DNA of 64,000 nucleotides from Hypericum androsaemum (taxonomy: Eukaryota > Streptophyta > Magnoliopsida > Malpighiales > Hypericaceae): assembly GCA_963995505.1 (NCBI GenBank), contig OZ023198.1, forward strand, positions 5,294,558 to 5,358,557. Reading direction: 5' to 3'. This document shows, piece after piece, positions 24,052 through 41,500 of this stretch. Position numbers and translations under genes: made by a program. The notes under the pieces were generated by a model that had not been told where the DNA came from, searched no databases, and was given only the letters and a program-made list of their open reading frames with translations. Positions within the stretch are counted from its first letter, which is position 1; each line of letters begins with the position of its first letter.

Positions 24052-25813
24052 GTCCCTATTGCAAGATCCTTTTTTTAGAGGTAATTGTAAAAGTGGTTAA
24101 CTAGTTATTTTTTTGAAAATGTTAACTAGTTATTCTTAGTTATTTTTTAAAGTTTTGAATTGTATATAAAAATTCCAAATAGTATTATAAGGAATTGTTA
24201 TAGTGACTTATTGTTTTCACAAAAAAATATTTCTATTTTAAAACATATCTTAAATTTCACGGAATTCAATTCTAAGTAAAAAAATTTTAAAAATAATTCT
24301 CAACCAAAATTCTTAAAATAATTCAGATATTCCATAATTATAGGTCAGATGCGACGTGTATGTTATTCTCTTCAACAATCCACCCGAAAGGATGCTTCAT
24401 CTTCCTTAAACCGCTTCCCCCCCACACCCACACCAGCGGCTTTGGGTGACACGTGTCGAGCAGCCAAACTCAGCCTATCTGAACCAAGTATCAAGTGACG
24501 TCCTCTTCTTTTTTTATCGAGTGATGTCTTGCCTTGAAGTTGCCCAGGTGTTTTAACTACGACCACTCGTGCGTTTATATTTGCTGTCTTTTTTCACTTG
24601 TGAAAAAATAATCCGGCACATTTTCATTAATGAAAACAATAAAGATGTGTTAGTTTTTATTGGTAAGATATTTATATTAATAACCCTAGAATATGTATAG
24701 AAATCCACAAATTTTGGTTAAGGAAAGCAAAACAAAGATCCATGATTAAGATGGATTACGATCAAAACAAAATCGTGCATGATAAGTACAACAATTTTTT
24801 GATTTATACCATTTCACACCTGGCTTATTGAGTTCATTAACTAGATTCGAGTTGGGTAATATTTTGTAAAATAATAAAATTTTCTCAACAAATATTTAAC
24901 ATTATTATATTCTTTAATATTCGAACTCGATACATGCTTAAGTTAAAATAACTTTCTCGTCTGTAATAGAACCATAATTTGACATTAGGGTTGGTATGAA
25001 ATTCGCCATAATCAGAAGATAATGACCTAATTTAATTCGATGCCAATTTGCCGCACAAACCTATATATTAACGTCTGTGTGTGCCAAATGCTAGTAGCAT
25101 TTATGGTTGATTTCGATGATTTCGTGTAAATTAATTTACTTCATTACCAACTTATAACGGACCTATATATTAATGTATATTAAACTGTATAACACATCAT
25201 GTTAAATCAGAAGATTTTATCTTGGAATCACCAACGTGTTAATTATCCAGTATTTATTGTCAAATTTACAAACATATAATGATTCAAAATTAAGTATGAT
25301 CAAGTCCTATAAATATTTTTTATTCCATGAATAAATGCTCACAAAACCAAATAACTCAATGTGATATTAAAAATTTTAAATCTTTACTATTTAAAACTGA
25401 TCCGTGCCGATGATCTCCATCATATTTTCGATGGGAGCAATAACAGATCAATCTCATCTAATGCGATGACACACCGGCAACCTCCGTACATAAAAACGGC
25501 GGAAAGCAACATGTTAAGGGCAAACCGGGAATTTTCAAAGAAGACGGTCCGTTTCGATAAACTGTTGGTGGAGACTGCTTAACAGAAAACAACTCACTCC
25601 CACCCCGTGACAGATACATGGCGTTACATCCCCAACCCAATAAACTAAGATATAAGTGGGCCTTTAAAAGCTCCATGGCTCCTACATAATTATTACAGAC
25701 AATCAGCATTTAAATTAACTCGGAAAAAAATAGCCTAACTATTTAACTGATAGTTATCAAATTTAAGTCATTAAAAATAGAATAAACTTTGTTACCATTG
25801 AGCGATCACTCAA

Positions 25814-26137
25814 TGTTATAATCTCTATATCCAATTCAAAATCTTAAGAAAATTGGTTGGTGGATTTTTTACACTGACAAAGTTATCTCCCACTCCTGTT
25901 TTAACCGATGTGAGATTGTCAACACATCCGGCTCGAAGATTGCACTGGCTTTGATTTTACCAAAGTGCAAGAAATGGAGTCTTGCAAGCTCAACAATAGG
26001 CACGAGATTAACCCGCTCTGATATCATGTTAGAATCTACATATCCAACCGAAAATCTTAGGACAATGGGTTGGTGAATTTTTCACATTTATAAAGTTGTC
26101 TCCCACTCGTGTTTTAACCGATGTGAAATTTTTAACA
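25814..26137 (-). mobile_element. TRIM retrotransposon (miniature LTR element), minus orientation
   Basis: Two direct repeats of 110-111 bp (25814-25924 and 26028-26137), both TG...CA, share the motif CCCACTCSTGTTTTAACCGA. They flank 103 bp. A perfect 5-bp target duplication CTCAA lies at 25809-25813 and 26138-26142. Read on the minus strand, the DNA directly after the first LTR is TGATATCAGAGCGGGTT, a near-match to the usual initiator-Met-tRNA primer-binding site TGGTATCAGAGC. It has no coding capacity. Small LTRs plus PBS plus 5-bp duplication define a TRIM. Confidence 0.88.
26010..26027 (-). other. Primer-binding site of the TRIM
   Basis: TGATATCAGAGCGGGTT on the minus strand abuts the LTR end, differing by one base in the first twelve from the consensus complementary to plant tRNA-iMet. 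Confidence 0.75.
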
Positions 26138-27931
26138 CTCAAACATGAACAAATTGATGTAGCGTGTGTCCGGATAGCATATTGACATCAACGGTAAGAA
26201 TGTAATTGTATTTGAGGATGGCTGTTGTATTAACCAAATAACTTTTTTCCCACAATAATTTTTTTCGCGAATTATGGTTCCGATTTTTTTCGGTTGCTGA
26301 TTTGCATCTGGAATCCATTAAAGCGGAGTTTGGTCAGGAACGATGAGGAAGATCATTCCACGCGCCAACTAAGCTTGAAATCGACGCGCTACATGTAGTT
26401 TAGATTTAATAACACACGGGATCCACGCTCTCCTCGGCAAACCGATCATTGATTGGAAGATGATGGTGACCCACGTCGGGAATATATTTTGCCACTATAA
26501 TGGCTTATTAAATGCCATTCAGTGAGTAGTCATCCTTTTCTAATTAGACGGTTATCGATAAATATTTAAATCAATATTTAACAAAGATACTTCAATTTTA
26601 AAATTTTGAAAAATATGTGATTGTTAAATACTTGTTAAGAATTGTGACTCGTATTCAACTTAAAATTGAATTAATCAAAATAATAATATTCATATATCAA
26701 GTAGTATGAGCCAAAAAAAATTTAAAGCCTGATAATGCGTTGAGACTGGAAAGAGAAAATTATGCTGGACCCATCGATAGATTAACAACTGCAAGAATAT
26801 ATTAGTTTAACTAAATATTTTGAGTTCAATCCTTAAAAAATCTATATGAAGAATAATCTGCACAATAAAAAAACCCTAGCATGCACCACCACGAGCAAAT
26901 TCCCATACAATCCTCGGGTCCAGCCAGTTTTCTCCCATATAATTCAAATTGGAGAATTAATTTTTTTTTTAAATTAATTTATCAAAATCAAGGGTTTTTC
27001 CGATAGCTAGATTGGGACCGAAAATAATAGTATGTTTATTATTCAACTTCGGGGCAGGCTCAGCCCATCGAAGTAGAAACAAAGAATCCACTGCTAGAAA
27101 GCGAAAGAGTTGTAAAATAAGCCCACACAAGCAGGCCCAGGAAGGAAAACTTGGTTTTAACTGGAAAACCAATATCTAGCCGTTAAAGACAAAACTCCAT
27201 ACCCATTTTTTAAGTTATGATAATCAAAATCGGGCACGAACTATTTCTCTAATATTTTTTACATTCGTGAGAATTGAACCGAAATAAATTTATATAAATT
27301 TAAGTATTTTATCATTTGAACTAAATTAATGGCTCTCAAAATTTTCAAAGGAACTTATGGGAAGTCGGAAACCAAAAAAAAGAGAGGAGGAGATCGAAGA
27401 AGAGCTCGTTCCTTTCTTTTGAGTCTCTCTCTTTTTCTATGCCTAGTGTTTTTTCCCCGGGAAAGAAGAAGAGGATTGGTCCCCGAGAGTCGGGGAGAAG
27501 CCCCGGGCATTTCTCCGGATGGAAGGATGTAGATCGGAGTTCACCGTTTGTTGGATCAATATTGACCGTATAATAAGAGAAGAGAGGAAGGAAATATAAC
27601 GAGACAAAAAAATTCTAATGTTTTGGAAAATTTGCAATTTCAAATTTTCATATAAGGTGATTCAATATAAAACATTGTCAAAAAAAATGAAAAGTCGGTT
27701 TGACACGTATAGCCTTGCAGTTTAAAAACGACCAAATTGGTCCTCGTGGTTTCAACGAGCTCACACATTTCAAGGGAAAACACGTCAAAAATATAAAGAC
27801 CTAATTGATGAATTTTAAACTACATGCACTTCGTCCAAAAAAAAAGACGGGTTAAAATTTGTTCAAAGCCCAACAGTTGGTACGGCCCAGTAGAGGAAGC
27901 CCAATCAAACCAACTACGCGTCGTCATGTAG

Positions 27932-31782
<3,851 letters not shown>

Positions 31783-33418
31783 TTTCGAAGAGCCTCCAAC
31801 CTCAATCAAGACAATCTCAACAGGCACAACAATCGTTCCTGGTAAACGTTTGCCTGCATGGATCATCATTGTTGTGATATCAGATCAAATCGCCACAATG
31901 CATTTAGTAGCCCTTTTTTGCGTTTTCGTCTCCATCATAACCCTTTTGTCCTAACCAAGAAGGTGAGAAAGGGGATATTGCTGTCGGTGGTAAAGCATGA
32001 CCAGAATCGTGCAAGCTTTTCCATGTTCTCTCTTGGTTTTCCTTTTGAACTGGATTCATGCAAGTTCTGGATTACCATCCTACCCGGGTCGGGTTCTCTT
32101 CCGTTATTTGCGATTTATCCAATTAGTTAGATTAGATTCCTTTAAAAGAAGCTCACATCTGTTGGGTGTGAACTGGTCTTGCAATCCTCAAAGGTTAAAG
32201 TGGATATCGTTATCTTGATTGATCCCATTTTATGTCATTTCTGCTAATTTTGACTTCTGCCCCCCGCGATTGAAGGTGTCGAAAAAGACGGATCTTTTAC
32301 TACTCAGAGACCACCTCCTAACTAGCAGAGACTTTTTGATCCATGAACATGTATTTAAGACAGTAGAGGGTTGGATGGGAAGATGGCGCTACTAAATGCT
32401 CAAAAGACAAAAGACCAACGACGGCTTGCTTAAAGTGGGATATATCATACATATTATATGCATTTTTTAAACTTTTGGCATCCGGAAGTTTACTGAATTA
32501 ACTAATCTAAGTTCGAATTTGTTATGATTTTTAATGATAAAATTTTTTCTAACGAGACTTTTTTGAATAATCTAGATATTACATGTAATCATTGGGAGAG
32601 AGAATAAGTTGCGTATATGCGGCGTCATAGCTAATTTGGAAGTTTGCTATGCGGGGGGCCCACGTAAAGGTTTTTTGTGTAGTGCAAGCGACCGAAATGC
32701 GTTGGTGGGCGATTAGGATGGAATCTATTGACTTTGTGTTGGGATGCTGATGCCTTCTTTGATATTTATTATGGGTTCTCTCTCTCTTCGGGGAAGGTGA
32801 GGAGGTTGCTGCCGTGGTTCTAAAGTCACGCGGTAACGCGTGGGACCGAAGGCAACTTTTTTTTTCTTTCGATAAATTTAAGTTTGAGTCGAAATAAATA
32901 TCAAGTTATCAAGATGTTATTATTCATGGTAGTAATCAACTTGTTATATATAACACGGAGAAAGCATCAGGCATGCAATGAATTGACATCGGTTGTTCTG
33001 TCTAAATTAAATTTAGGGAATGTAACTATTGCTAAGATATTGGTTAATTGTGCCCGATGATCCCAGTAGTTCAGGAAAAAGAGTTGTGGGTGATGCCTTT
33101 GATTCGTCGCGACTTTGGATCTTATTCTGAAGCAAGGAATAACTTGGTGGGTAATTTATATTGTTTAATCGGATCTGTGAAGCGAAGGCAATCGGATTTA
33201 AGTACCATGAAGATAGCTAGTTTAGGTTGAGGCTACCGGATTTTTGTATGACTTGTTCGGGTCAACGCGCAATTTGTTGACTGGCAGCCGGTAATCAAGT
33301 CAAGATGAGCTCTGACTCATCCTTGCTTAGTTTTTTTTAAACCATATGATATCCGGATTCACTCGGCTGACTAATCTTTGATTCGGACCGGGAGGTACCT
33401 TTGAAAGAAGGCTAAAAA
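31783..33418. other. Intergenic DNA downstream of the prolyl-tRNA synthetase
   Basis: The first ~400 bp are probably 3' UTR. The rest is AT-rich with a (CT)n patch near 32775. No gene or paired repeat was recognised. Confidence 0.5.
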
Positions 33419-33654
33419 TAGGGATGACAGAAATACCCATACTCTGTGAGTCGGATCCTATCTTTAACCCTATGGGTCTAGAGTATATTGACTTTTACTG
33501 TGTATATGGCAGGGTATGGGTACGAGTCCATGTTTAGAAGTATGTCAAAAATTCAAGGGTGATCCAATCCATAGGATTCGTACCGTACTCATACCCTTTT
33601 ACCATACTTTATACATTTTTCTAATTAGATCCTATGTGCTATGTATTCATGTGT

Positions 33655-33815
33655 CTAGTGTTGTCACAGAAAGTGCATTTAACACAAGAGGTGGTATAAT
33701 AAGCACTCATCAAAGTAGAGTGCATCTCAAAACTTTAGAGACTTTGATGTATATGCAAAATTGGTTGCACGAGCTAGGAGTGGAGATTTCTAATGCTATA
33801 TCTTGTTATGTTTAA
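33655..33815 (+). pseudogene. hAT transposase C-terminal dimerisation remnant
   Basis: The translated segment VTESAFNTRGGIISTHQSRV followed by TLETLMYMQNWLHELGVEI aligns by eye with the hAT dimerisation motif (ASESAFSTGGRVL...RSRLSPETVEAL...WL). It supports the hAT call and shows the element descends from an autonomous copy by internal deletion. No other transposase domain remains. Confidence 0.75.
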
Positions 33816-33942
33816 GTTTGCGTGATTATTATTAACATTAATTTTTTACTTGTAACATAATTCTCAAACTTCTTAGAATATGCTTCAGTATTAGATAATA
33901 TTGACACTAAAATTTGAAATATATACAATTCTAATTTTTCAT

Positions 33943-33945
<3 letters not shown>

Positions 33946-33988
<43 letters not shown>
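33946..33988. repeat. (AT)n microsatellite
   Basis: About 21 uninterrupted AT units within the hAT remnant. Confidence 0.95.
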
Positions 33989-33992
<4 letters not shown>

Positions 33993-34695
33993 ATCGTTAC
34001 GAAAACAACTACAACTATCCAAATTTGAGTTCCTCCCTAACCCAACACTGACACAGATAACATATCGCAGATCCGCAAAAATAGTTAGTAGCATAAAAAG
34101 GTAAAAATAGTCGAGCTATACATGACATTTCTACCGGTTAGAATTAGACATTTGCAGAAAATTGCAAATACGAATAAATGCACATTTTTAGGCAATCTAT
34201 ACAAATTGCTAGTTGTATATGTACAATTGATATACTATATACTTTATGGTTAACTTTAACATATTTATTATGTTATTACACAACCAGCTTAAAATATATC
34301 TTCAATGATGGATTGCTAAAAGCAAGTTTTATATATTTTTCTTTGGTTGAATTGTTTATGTAAAACTTAAAAAGAAGAACCTTGTACCATTTAAATTAAA
34401 TTATAAAATTTGATGTTTTTTTAATTTTATATTGAATGTTGACGTACTAGATGTCTTAATTATATTTAAATTTTATATGAAAATTAATTTTGTGCATAAA
34501 AGTTATCAAAAAGTAGAACATTAAAGGGTCAGACCCTGCAGACCCTAGGTCTTCTGGAGGGTAGGATATAGGTCTAACAATAAAAAATATGTAGGGTTGA
34601 GGGTAGGGTATGAGTCCGACACCAAAAACTAGGGTATGTGTAGGGCCCTACCAATACCTTACCCTACCATGCCCATTGCCATCCCTAGCTAAAAT

Positions 34696-35321
34696 TCTCT
34701 CAATAAAATATTTAACACTACTACATTCTCAAATATTCGAATCCGAGACCTGATTAAGCTAGAACAACGTCATCACCAGTTGATCAAAAAACTTGTTGGT
34801 ATTCTTCGCTTAGTTAGACACATGTATTATTCCGTATTCGTATATAATTATAAAAATTTATCAAGGTATTATCTTAAATTTTGATTAGAGATATTTATAT
34901 AGTATTAGAATTGGTCCTATATTATATGACGTGTTGGTAAAATCAAAGTTCGTCTTGTAGTATATTTCGTTCATTCAAACAGTAAGAGACTTGAACTCCA
35001 TTAAGAATGTCTTAGATTCAAACCTCTACAAATGGGAAAAATAACATTCGCAAGAGTCATCTCCTAAATTATATATTATTATTGTAATAAAATTAAACTA
35101 TTAAAAAAAGTCATCTAAATATAGCCTAACAAACTGAATGCCCTTATGTTAAAAAAAAAGTTGGTCCAAATTTGTGAGGCTTTGTTTGTATTTAGAAAAA
35201 AAAAATCTACTCAACTAATTATCACACTTTCGTACCTTCTCATTCTTTATCTTCTTATGTATATTTTCTTGTGAATCATCGAACCATAAAGACCTGACGC
35301 ATATAATGAATTTGCTGGGAC
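34696..35321. other. Intergenic DNA between the hAT remnant and a solo LTR
   Basis: AT-rich DNA with no recognisable gene or paired repeat. Confidence 0.6.
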
Positions 35322-35326
35322 CTCGA

Positions 35327-35814
35327 TGTTAGGTATGCAGCCTGAATATCTATGCATGAGGCATTTGATTTGAGTGAAGACAACACATCAAGATCAATTG
35401 TCCGAATCGCAGGAGACACAACGGCCGCTGAAGGAGTGGTGGGCATCAATGTGGCGCGTTGGACCCGACGGGTGCTAGAGGACTAGCGGATGCCAGTAAG
35501 GAGTTACTAAAGTGGAGGGAATCGATGCTTTGGCGGGCACCAATCAACCGGCGGCCGCCAGGCGCATCCAGGTCAGCCTTAAAATATTTCCTGTATTGAC
35601 ACTTTATGTATTTTCAACCCTATTAGGGTTGATCCTATTATAAATATCCAAATGTAACCATGTAATTGTCGTTGCAAAACAAAAAAAATCTAGTGGAAAA
35701 TCCTGACTTGCCACAGACATAGTCATCTTGACAAACTGGGTCACCAAATATCGTTGTCTTTTCGTTCTTTCGCTTGCTTTGATTTCTCACATTACGGTAG
35801 TTCAATTCCGAACA
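35327..35814 (+). mobile_element. Solo LTR of a copia-type retrotransposon
   Basis: 488 bp, begins TGTTAGGTATG and ends TTCCGAACA, flanked by a perfect 5-bp target duplication CTCGA (35322-35326 and 35815-35819). It contains a TATA-like CTATTATAAATATCC (about 35635-35650) and downstream a GTCATCTTGACAAACTGGGTCACC-type segment with TTTTCGTTCTTTCGCTTG, which resembles the R/U5 part of many plant copia LTRs. No PBS or coding sequence follows, so the internal region was lost by LTR-LTR recombination. Confidence 0.88.
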
Positions 35815-35819
35815 CTCGA

Positions 35820-37640
35820 CTATCAAAACTCAAATGGTTTAAGTTAAAGTCTAGATCAGACCTCCGAATCATCTTGAAAAAGAGGGGTGTTCTTAAATGC
35901 CGACATTGGTGGTGCATGACTGTTTTCAACTCGCGCCATAAGATTTTTTTTTAAGATAAAATTTTTACACCATTACACTTACCGGTGTTTGAACCATGGA
36001 TCATTTTAAATTTGACAACACCTTCTGTCGTTAGGATACATTCCTTTTGATTCACGTCGTAAGATATTGGGTTGACTTTCACAACGAGCGCTGGTGTTGA
36101 GAAGTATATGAATCTACTTAGTACGTAGCAGAATTAAGAAGTGCCATTTACATGTATATGGATTGTTACATGGGATATCAGCCAACTGATATGTCTTGCC
36201 ATAGATATTTTCCTCGATGGGTAATTAATTTATTTACTAAAATTAATAGTATGTCAGGGGCCATGTACAATGATCATATGTTAATTTAATGTTAATGATG
36301 CAAATTATGAAAAAGGGTTGGAGGGTTGCCATTTATTTAATTAGTCCAATCGTTGAGAAATATTTACCCCTTAGCATATATAGTTCTTTATTTATATATT
36401 TACCTTATAGCATATATATAATTCTTTATTTATACATTTACAAAATTAATTTTTTGTATAATTGCCCCGCTAAAGGTTGCATATATTGTTACGATTGTAC
36501 GGGATATTTATCCTAATATAGCCCTCCCTTTTCATAAATCTCGCAAAAATGCAAAAATACAAAACTGCATCCAAACTTCTTTCTTGTTTATGATAATTTT
36601 ATATCCAATTCTATATATTTATATACGCGATCTATTTATAATCGAGAACTATCAAATTAAATATTAAATAGAGGCGACGATTCTAACAATTATGTCCCTT
36701 TTAATCAAGCCAGAGTGCCCAAGATTTACTGCAATCTCGTACATATTTGTTGGTCAAGAGTTGGCATATGTTTTTTTTCCTAGAAGAGTTCGCATAAGGA
36801 TGAAAGAAACAAAGTGCAAGAACATTTTAAAATTGACCAAATCAAAATATGAGAAGAACTAGAATAAGAATGGCAAGCCTCGAAGTGGATGTCCTCTCCT
36901 CATCCTATAGTCAAATATGTCTCCTTCCCCCCTTTTGCCAGTTATGTTTCCCATTGGGCACCTGTGTTTTGACTGTTGACTTTTATTCCGAAATTAAAAA
37001 AAAACTCAATTTGGACTTCCAATTTTCCCCCTTTCTTTTTTCCCCTTTCTAATGAGATTTTTTCCAATTCTAAAGAGAGTTACTAAATAGAACTATTTTT
37101 GGTTGAAATTTTTTAAAGTCAATTTTTACCCATGATCTTCTTGAATTAATATACTTTTTGTACCGTTAGACTAAATATTCTTTGGCGATTGAAACTAATT
37201 GATATTTATGAAATTGATTAATTTAAATTTAATTTGAATAAAATTTTTGAATTGTAAGAAAATTTTCTCAATACTTATATTCACTGAAAAAATTATTGAA
37301 TTCAAGCATAAATATTTTTTATAAACCTAAATTTGTCTAACAAATATTAACATTGATATTTTTCGAATGACTTGAATTTTATAAAAAGAAGTTAGAACAT
37401 TGAGACTTAACGAAAATCCATCGCCATTGTTTTGTGCGCGGAAAGGAAAAGGAAAGGAAACTAAATTTAATATTCCCTTCCCGATCAGGAATTGGAGGAA
37501 AAAAAAACTCAAGAAAAGGGGGCGTGGCAGAGGAAGTAAATAGAGTGGAAACCGAGGGCTTTTGGTAATACTTGGGGGTATAGATACCTTGGCGATAGGG
37601 CTTTCGTGGAGCTGATCCGACACCCGAAGGAAGTCTAGAG
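35820..37640. other. Intergenic DNA upstream of the DSPP-like gene
   Basis: AT-rich. Contains a diverged tandem duplication of ~45 bp at about 36363-36440 (unit CATATATAGTTCTTTATTTA). No gene recognised. Confidence 0.55.
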
Positions 37641-38598
37641 ATCTCTTGAAATTTGGCTCTCTCTCTCTCTCTCATCGGCAAGAAGAAGAAGTAGTAGTTA
37701 GAGAGAGAAACTCCTATTATATTGAGGGAGGAAGGCAGGAAGAGGAGCGGGGAAGGTATCTTCTACTGATCGGCGAAGGCGACGATCGGACGACCGCGGA
37801 AACCTGATTCCGGAGCCGACTTCCGGTCCTTTCCTTCAGTTGCGCCTTGTAGCGGGAGCGGAGCTGTCTAGAGAGGCAGTTGAAGAGAGAGAAGCTTCTT
37901 GTCCGTTGATTTTTGCTCCGGATTCTAACTGATCGGCGGCGGCGGCGGTTAAGGAGCAGTTTCTGTTCTGAAGGGGATATAATAAGTTGCAGGTACAGTG
38001 AAAAAACTAGCTATTGATCCCTCATCTACAGGTTTTGTTTTGCTTCGCTTGACCCTGGCTCGGCTCGGCTCGGCTCGGCTCGGCTGCGAGGAGGATGGAG
38101 AGAGGAGGAGAGTGTGAGCTGTTGGATCTTCTCGAAGAGGGAGTTAGATCTGTTCGTCTCCAATCGAGTTCAAGAAAGACTCCTTGTCTTCTTCTTTTTC
38201 GCCGTTCTAGGGTTTCCCTTCCACCCCTCCCTTACTGCGATGAGTATGCGAGATACGGTCGCTCGCTGAGCTTACGATCTGCGATTCCGGATTGCCCCGT
38301 TCGGGATCTGATTCTTGTGCCTGTTTTTTTTGTTGGTGCTTTGGGGAAAGCCGAGCTGGATTTGATTTTTGATCAGCCAGTTGATCTCTTTGTCCTCGGG
38401 ATGGCTTCGACTCTCATGGTTGAAGCTGGTGGCATGGAAGCAATAATCTGATTGGGCATTTGTTTTGTTTTCAGGCGCATCTCTGTGCTTGTACTGGAGC
38501 TGAACCTTCTTCTCTAGTGTCAAGTAGGAAGCGAGATTACCTAGAGTTAGGGTCGCGGGGCGACTGTTGATGGGATCGGAGCCAGGGACTCTGGGAGC
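37641..38598 (+). promoter_or_regulatory. Probable promoter and 5' leader of the DSPP-like gene, with a leader intron
   Basis: CT/GA-rich tracts at 37655-37720 precede a GC-richer leader. A good splice donor (GCAG|GTACAG at 37993) and acceptor (TTTTCAG at 38468-38474) suggest a 480-bp intron in the 5' UTR. A 30-bp (CGGCT)n run lies at 38056-38085, inside that intron. An ORF at 38095-38451 would be removed by splicing. Confidence 0.5.
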
Positions 38599-41500
38599 AT
38601 GATGAGCACCGTAGGCCTCGAGCTTTTGGACTTTGTAAATCCAGATTTGACTTGGAAGACAGTTGCAAGGGGTTATCGAAGCAAATCAAGGAGGAAACCA
38701 GCTTGTAGAAACTTTTTCATGGGGAAACTTATTCCGGATAAGGGTGCCAAAAAGTTTGATGACACCACAATTTCAGATACCGAGAAGGTTATTGGTGTTC
38801 TTTGATACTTTGATCCATCATTTATTACTTCAATTTTAACCTTAGCTATTCAGTTTATCATCGTGATTCTATTTGTGCTTTTGGCAGAATGGCGTTGATG
38901 TTCTGGGACGTCATTTCAGTGGTAAAGTTGAGCATCTGCCAATTAAAAAGAGAAGATTCGAAGATGGTTATTTGTCTCCGCCCAAACAGAGTCCTTCATC
39001 ACGTTATGAGTTGATTGAACCAAGTTCCCTTTCCAAACGGCAACGTAGAGCAAGAGTCATGACAATTGCCTCTAAATTCACTCGGAATGAAAAATTAGCC
39101 AAGGAGGATACATCTGGATGTGATGAAGACTTCTCAGGAATCGAGATACTTGCAGCTGTGGCTTGTGACAATGACATGGTTAATGACACTGGTCTTGCAA
39201 ATTGTTCGCTTGCAACAGAATCAGCCAAGCAAGGTTCAGACTTGTCTACTACTGCAAACCTCAACAGAGAAGTTGTAACTACACCAAAAGATGTTGGAAC
39301 CAGTGAAGACAAAATACAAGTTTCATATCTTTGCTACGGGGAGGATACATCGATGCAGAGATCTCCCAGTGTCATGCATGAGGAGCAAGTGAAAGGTGCT
39401 AGATCATCACGGGTACATTGGGATTTGAATCAAATCCCAACGGATTGTTGTGAGTCCCTTTGTTCTATGCCACGTGGAGATCCCTCAGCAGACAAGGCTC
39501 AAACTGACACTCAGCCTTGTGTTGATAAGCCACAGGAAGATTTTGGTATTCAAGGTGAGGCCATTGACATCAAACGGGATATAAGCGAGGACATGAAAGA
39601 CTTGCCTAGTTGTTCCAGATTTAACCAGAAGGGTGATAATCATGAAGCATCCTCTACCCTTGGAGTAAATCATGGTGAAAGTGAACCACCTTCAGTGGAT
39701 GTAACCCAGAAATGCTCAGTTGGTGAAGTAGATATTGTGAAAGCATCTGACTTGCTTAATGATGAAGCCTTTCTTGAGGTTCCTGAGCATAGCGAGGTGA
39801 TGGGTTCATCTACCCTTAATCTAACACCAAGTCTAGAAGTTTCTATCACAAATTTTCAACCAAGCGAAAATGTTGTAGGTGTGGTACTTTTGGAAAATTC
39901 CAATGGTGCCTCTCAGTCTACCGTGGACACTGAGAAGGTAATTTGTGAAAATGATTGTGTTACTTCAAAAAGAGATGAAGATATTACCCATAAGTCAGAA
40001 ACTGTTGGTTCACTTGAAGTTGAGCCCGTACAGTTAGCCAAGCATGTGGTACATCATCATCGTTCTCCTTCTCAAGGAATCACCAGTGCATTCGATCCAG
40101 CCATTTTGGAAGGTCAACCGGCTGTATCTGCTACTGTGCAGGGACAAGCAGATGTTGCTTCTCTGACTAATGCTCCTGAATTTGATTCTCCAACCCATGA
40201 TGAGTCCGAGGAATTGATGCAGAAATCTTCTGTAGATTCTACTGCTACTCATAGTGGAGCATTTGGGGCCCGGTGTCGTGGGCCCTTTGGCAGTTTGGTC
40301 AAGACTATTGCTGAAGATGCTACTGAGGATAACTATGAGCCAGATGTTCATCAAGCTGATAAGCTTCGTGCTGTCAGTAGTGAAGACATGAATGGTTATG
40401 ATTTACAGTTCGAAGATGGGGAACTGAGAGAACCGGATGCACGCTATTTCTGGGATGAAAATGAAGATTGTGCAGATTATGGATCTGAAGATGACAAAGA
40501 AGGGCTTTGTAGCATCGGTAACGAAAAAGAGAAAAAGTCTCGGAGTGGATTAACTGAGGATCCCGATAATGTGTCTCAAGTGGAACAACGAGGTGGGAAG
40601 GATGGTTCTCAGAGAGATGACTCCGTGAGTCCAAGAACAAGAAATTCAGATGTCACTGCCGACAAAGAGTTTACATCAGGAATAGGCCATATAAGAGCAT
40701 GCAATAGGGAATCACAGTCTTGCAATGGAAGGCACGACGGTATACGTGGACAGGATCCTGTGTTCGGGAGCAGGTAAGTTTGCGATTGTTATGTTGTTCG
40801 ACTTACTTCCCCAATGGTACTTTCCCTAATGGTTCTTTCCTTAATTTCTTTGCACTAATTTTGGTTGTCATTATTGTCTTAGGGCTGTGAACGGGTCTAT
40901 CTATCATCGAGATGAAAGGGAGGCTAGTTCCAGACGATTCCTTGAAACGGATAGGGCTGCTTATATTAGAGGGAGAAGTCCTGGGGGTCGTCGTTTTGTG
41001 AGTCCTTCAGTGAGCTACTGGGATTCCGAACGCCGTTATTCACCTCCTCGTGGCACCTACACTTCTGGTCCTTCCAGGCCGATAAATGTTCCAGAGACCC
41101 GGGATTATATGATGCCATTAAACCACATGAATTCTGAACCGTCAAAAGGTTCTGGATTTGACACTCGGGCTCGCAGAAACTTTGTCAAGACATCTTCCAT
41201 TGGCCAATATGAACGCTTTGCCAGGAGGACACCGAGCGGCGGAGAAGAAGGTTACAGTATGCACAGGCCAACATTGAACTCCAGAGAGATCAGTCCTGGC
41301 AGGAATAACTTTGGAAGATACCGTGATGCGATTGGCAGGGGTATGAGGAATGAGTACCAGAGATCTATTCCTGAGGACAACATTGATTATCGCCATCGTT
41401 TTGCGGGGGAAGAGAAGAGAATTTCTCCTTTAAGAAGGGGACGCCGTGTCCTCTACAACTTCCAGTACAAGAAATCCCGGTCAAGGTCACGAAGTCGTTC

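Larger units (their letters stand above)
33419..34687 (+). mobile_element. hAT-family DNA transposon remnant
   Basis: Terminal inverted repeats begin TAGGGATGACA on the left and TAGGGATGGCAATGGGCATG on the right (read inward on minus), the typical hAT tip. The flanking 8-bp target duplication is GCTAAAAA (33411-33418) and GCTAAAAT (34688-34695), one mismatch. Arms are rich in GGGTATGGG/GGGTAGGG sub-terminal motifs. The 1.27-kb element keeps only a scrap of transposase and an (AT)n run at about 33946-33988. Confidence 0.88.

Noticed and set aside
27690..27850. Short region with TGGTCCTCGTGGTTTCAACG that recalls MITE tips
   Set aside because: The inverted arm was too diverged to pair by eye and no target duplication was seen.
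32641..32840. GC-richer patch near 32.7 kb considered as a possible small RNA gene
   Set aside because: No tRNA or hairpin structure with recognisable conserved boxes could be drawn.
38095..38451. 118-codon ORF upstream of the DSPP-like gene
   Set aside because: It lies inside a probable 5' UTR intron (37993-38474), includes a (CGGCT)n-adjacent segment and has no recognisable homology. It could be an upstream ORF only if the intron is retained.
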